Source of the DNA: an uncultured Eubacteriales bacterium
GTDB taxonomy: Bacteria > Bacillota > Clostridia > Oscillospirales > CAG-272
Length of the DNA: 6,539 nucleotides
NCBI GenBank assembly: GCA_900547565.1
Contig: URHI01000108.1
Span: 1 to 6,539, forward strand
Reading direction: 5' to 3'
Shown here: positions 1 to 4,615 of the stretch, one piece after another
Layout: each line of letters begins with the position of its first letter
How positions within the stretch are numbered: position 1 is the first letter of the stretch
The notes under the pieces: generated by a model
Database searches by the model: none
The model's input: the letters and a program-made list of their open reading frames with translations, nothing else
Told to the model about the DNA's origin: nothing
Made by a program: the position numbers and the translations under genes

Positions 1-267
1 AAGATTCGGGTTGAGTTCTCTTTGGAAGATATGGATATGTCGGAGTTCCAAGATGAGGCAACCTACACGCAGATCAAGGACTATGTACTGGAACATAGCG
101 GATTACAGGTATCTAGCCTGTATATCTCACAGATTAAACGGAAATGTGGGATTGAGGTTGGTAAGAACTACAATCTGCCGAAGTCCGAAAATTCCAGACA
201 GCCCCTGTGCCCGCCGGATAAAGAAAAAGCAATCAAGGAGGCGTTGAAGCACTTCGGCCTGATTTAA
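1..267 (+). CDS. C-terminal 88 residues of a protein, probably the tail of an RlmD-like 23S rRNA uracil methyltransferase (5' end outside window)
   Basis: The frame is open from base 1 (KIRVEFSLEDMDMSEF...) to a TAA at 265-267, so the gene enters from the left; the TTG at 22 and ATGs at 31 and 37 are internal codons without ribosome sites. What is visible is a small, soluble, charged module: a helical stretch with ATYTQIKDYVLEHSGLQV, then SSLYISQIKRKCGI, then a basic/Pro region ending CPPDKEKAIKEALKHFGLI. From memory, tails of this kind (ATYxxIKxYV ... LYIxQVKRK ... CPPEKExAIxxALKHF) occur as a C-terminal extension of clostridial RlmD (23S rRNA U1939 C5-methyltransferase) and as related copies in mobile elements. 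The catalytic domain is not in the window, so the methyltransferase assignment is inference. The stop codon runs directly into the ribosome site of the next small gene (TAAGGAGGG), implying co-transcription. Confidence 0.5.
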   Translation, partial: KIRVEFSLEDMDMSEFQDEATYTQIKDYVLEHSGLQVSSLYISQIKRKCGIEVGKNYNLPKSENSRQPLCPPDKEKAIKEALKHFGLI

Positions 268-278
268 GGAGGGCGGAT

Positions 279-416
279 ATGACGCATTTGATTTCTTGTG
301 AGTTCAACATGGATACTGCTTGTGTGGAGCTGAAATTATTTGATGGCAGCATGATTGCCATTGACACCGTCGCCGTGGAAAACGAGGTTGCCGACAATAT
401 GTATTACACGAAATAA
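279..416 (+). pseudogene. Small DUF6061-like protein, 45 codons, apparently truncated at its 3' end
   Basis: ATG at 279 follows GGAGGG (268-273) at 5 bases, and the ribosome site overlaps the stop of the upstream gene, so this is a genuine translation start. The product begins MTHLISCEFNMDTACVELKL and continues FDGSMIAIDTVAVENEVADN before MYYTK and a TAA. From memory this resembles the N-terminal half of a small clostridial family (DUF6061-like). Its members usually continue after this point with a conserved SELDxLIYNDPxxYA segment, to about 75-100 residues. That second half is missing: the frame stops abruptly near 414, and the DNA beyond reads as coding in a different frame. A deletion or recombination around 400-416 is the likely cause. 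It could still be expressed as a 45-aa peptide. The family assignment is from recall, not a search. Confidence 0.5.
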
Positions 417-537
417 AAACCGAATCACGGGACGGCTAAAAAACGGCTGTGTCTGGCGTCAAGTCGGATTACTTGACGAAAACGGAGTGGCAGCTTACCG
501 CTTAGTCTGTGAAAATGTGGAAAATGCACAGTTATAG
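417..537 (+). pseudogene. Orphan 3' coding remnant of an unidentified protein
   Basis: In the frame ending at the TAG 535-537, about 40 codons read naturally as protein (NRITGRLKNGCVW, then RQVGLLDENGVAAYRLVCEN, then VENAQL), with alternating hydrophobic beta-like stretches and ordinary codon use. There is no ATG with a ribosome site inside it. The only in-frame ATG lies upstream at 355, inside the preceding gene, where the frame gives basic, Pro/Thr-rich sequence with no sign of being real. The simplest reading is the C-terminus of another gene joined to the truncated gene before it by a deletion. I do not recognise the parent family. The sequence also contains an 8-bp inverted repeat (457-464 / 471-478). 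Confidence 0.33.
457..478. repeat. 8-bp perfect inverted repeat, 6-nt loop
   Basis: CGTCAAGT at 457-464 is matched by ACTTGACG at 471-478 around a CGGATT loop. It sits inside the orphan coding remnant. It has no downstream T-tract, so it is not a terminator; it may be a protein-binding palindrome, a recombination-site remnant, or chance. Confidence 0.4.
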
Positions 538-611
538 CCTTGGGGGAACAGGGAAAATTTGCCGGATTTTTGTAGGTATTACCCAAAAAACTGCCCCATC
601 GAAAAAATTCA

Positions 612-640
612 TTGACAAATATGCCGTAGTGGTGTATGAT
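612..640 (+). promoter_or_regulatory. Sigma-A promoter of the first surface-protein gene
   Basis: TTGACA (612-617), a 17-base spacer, then TATGAT (635-640), one mismatch from the consensus -10. The predicted start is near 647, giving a short leader of about 30 bases to the ATG at 679. The flanks are AT-rich. This gives the first surface-protein gene its own transcription start, independent of the gene debris upstream. Confidence 0.85.
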
Positions 641-678
641 TAAATTATCACAAAATAATATTCGGAGGATAAATCCGT

Positions 679-1761
679 ATGAAAAAGCTACTTGTTTTTG
701 CCGTTATGCTGGCAATGCTGATCTCTGTGATGGCTCTCCCCGCGTATGCGGCCATCGATGCCTCTACGCTCGAAGCTCCTAACGACATCACCGATGACAT
801 CAAATGGACTACTCTGTACGACATGTATGCAGAGCAGCTCCCCATCGTACGTGACGATGCCGTGCACGTACCGGCTACAGAATACGACATGGGTGTTGTC
901 GGAACGGCTGCATCCACGGGCATGCGTATAATCAAGCTCAGCGACTGGGCTGAAAAAGGCATGAAATCCTATTTTTCAAACGACTATGACCTCGGTGACG
1001 GAGATTTCTGCTTTGACACCACCATATGGGCCAACGTCACGGTTAATGACAACTGGGACGACCGCGCAAAGCTGGTTTACAACTTCCGTGTTGAAGAAAC
1101 CGGTACATACGAGCTGGTTTTCCTGGGCTGTGCCCAGATAAAGGCCGATGTCGTTGACAACGATGCCAAGGACCGCGGATTTGCTTTCAGTGTGGATGAG
1201 GGTAAGCTGAGCCAGGTCAACATATCCGATACTCGCGGCATATTCCGTGAATACAAATACACCTACAGCGGTGCCGAGCTGACCGAAAAAATGGAGAACA
1301 TCACCAACGGTGTCAACTCATATTTCTTTGAGCCGACATACTTCTACGGCATTACCGTTGATCTTACCGCAGGCTCGCATACGCTGGAGTTCTATGATCT
1401 GTTCTACAGCGGCGAGACCAGAATGACCGGTAACGGCTCCCGACTCAACTTCATGGGCTTCTATGTACAGAAGTATCTGACCGATGCCGAGCTTGCTAAC
1501 TACAAGTACGCCGAGGTGACCACGGCCGAAACCACCACAGCGGCACCCAAGGATACCACTACTGCCGCTCCCAAGGACACCACCACGGCGGCACCCAAGG
1601 ATACTACCACTGCTGCCCCTAAGGATACTACCACCGCGGCGCCCAAGGACACCACCACCGAGGCTCCCCAAAAAAGCGGCGGCTGCGGCTCGGTAATGGG
1701 CATGGCCGCACTCATGGCTGTCATTCCGGCGGCTGTTGTGCTGAAAAAGAAAAAGGATTGA
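679..1761 (+). CDS. Secreted surface protein with beta-sandwich-like ectodomain, Thr/Pro repeat linker and GCGS-helix-KKKK C-terminal tail
   Basis: ATG 679 follows GGAGGA (664-669) at 9 bases. Residues 1-24 are a Sec signal peptide (MKK, hydrophobic core, LPAYA|A), so the protein is exported. Residues about 40-275 form an all-beta-looking ectodomain. The segments YNFRVEETGTYELVFLG (134-150), FAFSVDEGK (168-176) and GITVDLTAGSHTLEFY (224-239) resemble the strand pattern of CBM6/CBM35/PA14-like carbohydrate-binding sandwiches; this is similarity by eye only, and no catalytic motif is apparent. Residues about 285-331 are nearly six copies of an eight-residue unit (TTTAAPKD), a likely extended stalk through the cell wall. 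The tail is GGCGS with Cys336, a hydrophobic helix containing IPAAVVL, then KKKKD. This is a tripartite sorting-type signal, not LPXTG. The next gene encodes a protein with the same linker and tail, so both probably share one anchoring machinery. The biological ligand is unknown. Confidence 0.85.
   Translation: MKKLLVFAVMLAMLISVMALPAYAAIDASTLEAPNDITDDIKWTTLYDMYAEQLPIVRDDAVHVPATEYDMGVVGTAASTGMRIIKLSDWAEKGMKSYFSNDYDLGDGDFCFDTTIWANVTVNDNWDDRAKLVYNFRVEETGTYELVFLGCAQIKADVVDNDAKDRGFAFSVDEGKLSQVNISDTRGIFREYKYTYSGAELTEKMENITNGVNSYFFEPTYFYGITVDLTAGSHTLEFYDLFYSGETRMTGNGSRLNFMGFYVQKYLTDAELANYKYAEVTTAETTTAAPKDTTTAAPKDTTTAAPKDTTTAAPKDTTTAAPKDTTTEAPQKSGGCGSVMGMAALMAVIPAAVVLKKKKD
1531..1671 (+). repeat. 24-bp in-frame tandem repeat, about 5.9 copies (TTTAAPKD linker)
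   Basis: Units start at 1531, 1555, 1579, 1603, 1627 and a partial at 1651. Each encodes Thr-Thr-Thr-Ala-Ala-Pro-Lys-Asp; the last changes to TEAP. Third positions differ between copies (ACC/ACT, GCG/GCC/GCT, CCC/CCT, GAT/GAC) while the protein is constant. The array is therefore old or selected at the protein level rather than a fresh slippage product. Confidence 0.95.
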
Positions 1762-1792
1762 ATGGGAAATCTGCACAATTGAATAACACGCA

Positions 1793-1828
1793 GGGGATAT
1801 GTCCTATGGCATATCCCCATGATTTTTG
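1793..1828 (+). terminator. Intrinsic terminator of the first surface-protein gene
   Basis: GGGGATATG (1793-1801) pairs with CATATCCCC (1810-1818). The stem can be extended inward by a wobble and a C-G pair to a four-base loop. The T-run ATTTTTG follows at 1822-1828. It lies 31 bases after the stop codon. Confidence 0.82.
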
Positions 1829-1948
1829 TATACAAGTCACAATTATTTGCTGACATAGCCTTGGAATAACGGCACTTTTTTGTACAAATTGGTGCCGAAA
1901 TATCGGCGGGGCAGACTTGTGGTGCAAAGTGTACAATTTTTCGGCGGA
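1826..1948. promoter_or_regulatory. Intergenic region with repeated TGTA(TA)CA palindromes upstream of the second surface-protein promoter
   Basis: Between the terminator and the next promoter lie the palindromes TTGTATACAA (1826-1835) and TTTGTACAAA (1879-1888), plus a third half-related TGTACAATTTTT (1930-1941). CGGCAC (1870-1875) and GTGCCG (1892-1897) form a stem enclosing the middle palindrome. TCGGCGG is repeated at 1903 and 1941. No open frame in this stretch looks like a gene. These could be operator sites for a regulator of the second gene, but AT-rich palindromes also arise by chance. Confidence 0.3.
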
Positions 1949-1951
1949 TAC

Positions 1952-1980
1952 TTGACAAACAAATGGCAGTTTGATATAAT
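1952..1980 (+). promoter_or_regulatory. Perfect-consensus sigma-A promoter of the second surface-protein gene
   Basis: TTGACA (1952-1957), exactly 17 bases, then TATAAT (1975-1980), both hexamers matching consensus fully. TGA precedes the -10 (1972-1974), making it an extended -10 as well. This predicts very strong transcription starting near 1987, with a leader of about 60 bases to the ATG at 2049. A promoter this good often needs repression, which fits the palindromes just upstream. Confidence 0.92.
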
Positions 1981-1995
1981 ATGAATAAGTCAGGA

Positions 1996-2016
1996 TGCTC
2001 AACCTTTAGCTGAGCA
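1996..2016 (+). promoter_or_regulatory. 5'-leader hairpin of the second surface-protein mRNA
   Basis: TGCTCA (1996-2001) pairs with TGAGCA (2011-2016) across a nine-base loop, about 10 bases after the predicted transcription start and about 20 bases before the ribosome site (AGAGG, 2037-2041). It could stabilise the 5' end of the transcript or modulate translation. No known riboswitch is recognisable and the leader is too short for most. Confidence 0.35.
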
Positions 2017-2048
2017 AAGCAACTATAAACCATGAAAGAGGTATAACC

Positions 2049-3719
2049 ATGAAAAAGATTGTTTCTCTTGCCCTCTGCGTTATCATGATTATGTCCATTG
2101 CCTGCCTGAGCGTTTATGCCGCTCCTGAAGGCACTGCTATCAAGACCGCTGAGGAATTTGCGGCGATGAAGGCTGACGGTACATATTATCTCGATGCCGA
2201 CATCTCAATCACGACTACTTATGTCGATGCATTCACAGGAACTTTCGACGGCAACGGCCACACCGTTACTGTTACCGTGCCTATGTTCGCTGAGTTCGAT
2301 GGTACCGTTTCCAATCTGACTATCGACGGAACCGAGCTGAGAGGCGACGAAGACCTTGCTCCTTTCGCAGTTTATACGACCGGTATGCAGGCGTTCAATG
2401 TTACCAATAAGGTTGATGTCACCGTTACCGGCGCAAATGCGGACGTTACTGACGGCGTTAATGCCGGCGGCCTTATCGCAAAGGCTATGTACGATGTTGA
2501 CAGCACCTGCTATCTGCGCAATTGCAAAAACTACGGTAAGATCACGGTGGAAACCGCTATTGCAAAGCCCGACAAGGTTGAGACTACCGGTGAAATGTAC
2601 GAAACCCACGCCGGCGGCCTCGTTGGTCTGGCTGACGGCCTCAATGCCAAGTTCTGCGAGAACTACGGCGATATCACAGCAGTAAGTATCAACGGTCAGG
2701 CCGGCGGTATCGTCGGACGCGCCGCAGGCAGCGCACTGATGACCTACTGCAACATCGAGGACTGCACTGTAAAGGCCAATATTACCGGCGGTCTTGATGC
2801 CGGCGGAGTTGCCGCTTATATCGGTGCGGGCAACAACACCATTTATGAGCCGTATACCGTTAAGTACTGCACGGTTATCGGTAATATCTCTGCGGGCTAC
2901 CGCGGCGGCGGATTTGTCGGTTACGGATATGCTTCAGGTAAGAACCTTACTTATTACATGGAAATTACAGACAGCATTTTTGTCGGCGATGTCACTGTAG
3001 GCCGCTTGGCCAAAACCCCCGAGGGCAAGGATCTGTATTCCTTCGGCTCACTGTTCATCGGCTACAGTAACTCTGTCTGGAACACCATTGCACGCTGCAT
3101 CGGATACGGCGAGCTTAAGGCCAATGTCGGTGAAGGATTTACTAATCCGTTTATGTGCATTATGGGTTGCTCCAACGCCGATACGGCTAACTGCCCGATA
3201 GAGAACAACTTTATCTGTGATAACAACACCACCGTGTGGTATTCATATGCAACAAAAGATAGCAATGCTGCTCAGCGTATTGAGATCGCGACCGCTATCA
3301 GCGAAGGCAAGGTCACACGTTGCACCGCCGATGAGCTTAAGAACGGTTCTATTATGACCAAGCTCAATACAGCGGCAGGCGAAGAAGTGTTCATTCAGAA
3401 TGCAGGTACCGATGCGTATCCGGCCGTCAATCCGGCTCTGATCGCAAAGCATGCCGAGCAGGACAGCACTCCCGATACTACTCCCGAGGAAACCACCACC
3501 CCCAAGCCTGCAGATACTACTCCCAAGGATACCACGACTGCGGCTCCCAAGGACACCACAACTGAAGCTCCCAAGGATACCACAACTGCGGCTCCCAAGG
3601 ACACCACAACTGCCGGCGGCACTACCGAAAAGAAGGGCTGCGGCTCTGTTGTAGCGCTGGGCATTGTAGCGGTGCTTGTTCCCGCGGCTGTAGTAGTTAT
3701 CAAGAAGAAGGAAAACTGA
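2049..3719 (+). CDS. Secreted GLUG-like beta-helix surface protein with Thr/Pro linker and GCGS-helix-KKK C-terminal tail
   Basis: The start is ATG 2049, preceded by AGAGG at 7 bases. Residues 1-24 are a signal peptide (MKK, hydrophobic core, SVYA|A). The mature protein opens with IKTAEEFAAMKADGTYYL and FTGTFDGNGHTVT (62-74), a hallmark entry into right-handed beta-helix proteins of gut bacteria. Five AGG(L/I/V) rungs follow at about 139, 188, 218, 251 and 286, alternating with NYGKIT/NYGDIT-type turns, as in the GLUG motif family. The ectodomain closes with FIQNAGTDAYPAVN (448-461), a typical end cap. It has many cysteines (e.g. 154, 159, 203, 234, 239, 274), unusual for an exported protein. 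Residues about 472-525 are a Thr/Pro-rich linker with the same octapeptide as the upstream protein. The tail has Cys531 in GCGS, a hydrophobic helix with VPAAVVVI, then KKKEN. A likely role is adhesion or glycan interaction at the cell surface; no enzyme residues are recognised. Confidence 0.85.
   Translation: MKKIVSLALCVIMIMSIACLSVYAAPEGTAIKTAEEFAAMKADGTYYLDADISITTTYVDAFTGTFDGNGHTVTVTVPMFAEFDGTVSNLTIDGTELRGDEDLAPFAVYTTGMQAFNVTNKVDVTVTGANADVTDGVNAGGLIAKAMYDVDSTCYLRNCKNYGKITVETAIAKPDKVETTGEMYETHAGGLVGLADGLNAKFCENYGDITAVSINGQAGGIVGRAAGSALMTYCNIEDCTVKANITGGLDAGGVAAYIGAGNNTIYEPYTVKYCTVIGNISAGYRGGGFVGYGYASGKNLTYYMEITDSIFVGDVTVGRLAKTPEGKDLYSFGSLFIGYSNSVWNTIARCIGYGELKANVGEGFTNPFMCIMGCSNADTANCPIENNFICDNNTTVWYSYATKDSNAAQRIEIATAISEGKVTRCTADELKNGSIMTKLNTAAGEEVFIQNAGTDAYPAVNPALIAKHAEQDSTPDTTPEETTTPKPADTTPKDTTTAAPKDTTTEAPKDTTTAAPKDTTTAGGTTEKKGCGSVVALGIVAVLVPAAVVVIKKKEN
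3531..3614 (+). repeat. 24-bp in-frame tandem repeat, 3.5 copies (TTTAAPKD linker, second protein)
   Basis: Units start at 3531, 3555 and 3579 with a partial at 3603, encoding TTTAAPKD, TTTEAPKD, TTTAAPKD, TTTA. This is the same octapeptide as in the upstream gene. Here the copies are closer to each other in DNA (ACCACAACTG shared), and codon choice differs from the upstream array. The two arrays therefore appear to have expanded independently. Confidence 0.93.
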
Positions 3720-3768
3720 TCATTGCGGTTTTCAGGTTGATGCGCGGTGTGCGCTGATTCCATAATTG

Positions 3769-3803
3769 ACAATTGCCAACGGCGCACAGCCGTTGGCAAT
3801 TGT
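3769..3803. terminator. Strong 14-15 bp hairpin after the second surface-protein gene (terminator-like, no clear T-tract)
   Basis: ACAATTGCCAACGG (3769-3782) is the exact complement of CCGTTGGCAATTGT (3790-3803). One more C-G pair (3783/3789) leaves a five-base GCACA loop. What follows is TGTGAAAAG, not a T-run, and the opposite strand has no T-run either. It begins 50 bases after the stop codon and ends 19 bases before the ribosome site of the next gene. It may be a weak terminator, an mRNA-stabilising 3' structure, or an attenuator allowing low read-through into the downstream operon, for which I see no clear separate promoter. Confidence 0.6.
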
Positions 3804-3832
3804 TGTGAAAAGCTATTTGTTAAGGAGGGCGT

Positions 3833-4615
3833 ATGCTTCCGAATGAGTTGTTTTTGGGTGTCACCATGTATGACATTCTTTTTGCCGTAGGGCTGGTTTC
3901 GGCCTTAGTTGTATTCCGTCTGTTTTCGGACAGGCTGGGAGTGCCGGCACGGCTGCTGAATTTTGTTCTTGCGACAGGCGTGGCGGCTATGCTCGTAGGT
4001 GTATTTTCTTCGGTACTGTTTCAAGCGGTGTACAACTATCAGGAGACCGGCGTTTTCAGACTGGCATCCGACACGGGTATGACATTTTACGGTGGTTTTT
4101 TGGGCGGAGCCGCGGCGTTTTTTGCTGTGTACTTCGGTGTAGGGCACTTTGTGTTCCGGGACAGGCAGCACATAAAATATCTCTTGACCATATTCAACAT
4201 AGGCGCGTGCTGTATTGCGATCGCACACTGCATAGGACGGCTTGGCTGCCTTTGTGCGGGGTGCTGTCACGGTATACATGCCGATCCGCCGCTTGGCTGG
4301 TATATGGAATTCGCCGGAGATACGGTACTGCCCGTTCAGCTTTTTGAGTCGCTTTTCCTTGGCGCGCTGTTTGTATTTCTGACTTGGCGTACACTGCACC
4401 GTAAGCGCTATTCGTTTCCGATATATCTTGTGACGTACGGCGTTTGGCGCTTTGCCATCGAATATCTGCGCGGCGACGACCGGGGCAGCAGTCTTGTCTC
4501 GTGGCTGTCACCGTCACAGCTGACTGCTATAGTGCTGATAATCTGCGGTGCGGCGCTGTATTTTGTTGAGCGGTATCTGAGAAATGTTACCGAACGTGAC
4601 AATGAAGCGTCCTGA
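3833..4615 (+). CDS. Divergent Lgt-like (prolipoprotein diacylglyceryl transferase family) membrane protein
   Basis: ATG 3833 follows AAGGAGGG (3822-3829). The 260-aa product is a multi-pass membrane protein of roughly Lgt length with about seven hydrophobic segments. Family landmarks are visible in order: MTFYGGFLGG (83-92), matching the HGGLIG region of Lgt; GRLGCLCAGCCHG (135-147), matching Lgt's GRxGNFxNGE signature and keeping Arg136; LPVQLFES (166-173), matching HPxQLYE; WRFAIEYLRGDD (206-216), matching the C-terminal Arg/Glu region; and SPSQL (226-230). Classical Lgt moves diacylglycerol from phosphatidylglycerol to a lipobox Cys. Here the essential His is Tyr86, the signature Asn is Cys139, and a Cys cluster (139, 141, 144, 145) is present. 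It is thus the divergent GCC-type subfamily rather than the housekeeping enzyme, and its acceptor is uncertain. It overlaps the protease gene downstream and follows two genes whose protein tails carry a conserved Cys, so a role in lipidating those tails is inferred. Confidence 0.8.
   Translation: MLPNELFLGVTMYDILFAVGLVSALVVFRLFSDRLGVPARLLNFVLATGVAAMLVGVFSSVLFQAVYNYQETGVFRLASDTGMTFYGGFLGGAAAFFAVYFGVGHFVFRDRQHIKYLLTIFNIGACCIAIAHCIGRLGCLCAGCCHGIHADPPLGWYMEFAGDTVLPVQLFESLFLGALFVFLTWRTLHRKRYSFPIYLVTYGVWRFAIEYLRGDDRGSSLVSWLSPSQLTAIVLIICGAALYFVERYLRNVTERDNEAS

Noticed and set aside
541..598. Possible terminator from TGGGG (541) and CCCCA (594)
   Set aside because: The five-base arms are separated by 48 bases and followed by no T-run; too weak to call.
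1675..1761. LPXTG sortase signal at the C-terminus of the first surface protein
   Set aside because: No LPXTG-like pentapeptide precedes the helix; the conserved element is GCGS, so the class A-E sortase route is not supported.
1318..2033. Long minus-strand open frames across the end of the first surface-protein gene
   Set aside because: They are low-complexity translations (Val/Ser/Leu/Gly runs) forced by the antisense of the 24-bp repeats, with no credible start signals; the plus-strand gene has signal peptide, promoter, ribosome site and terminator.
2032..2046. Four-codon upstream reading frame (MKEV) just before the second surface-protein gene
   Set aside because: It has no ribosome site of its own and overlaps the ribosome site of the real gene; most likely incidental.
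3766..3771. TTGACA as a -35 for the Lgt-like operon
   Set aside because: It lies within the hairpin stem, and the position 17 bases on reads GCCGTT, not a -10.
3395..3799. Minus-strand open frame opposite the linker of the second surface protein
   Set aside because: Same artefact of the repeat linker (VVVSLGAA-type repeats), and it reads through the 3769-3803 hairpin.
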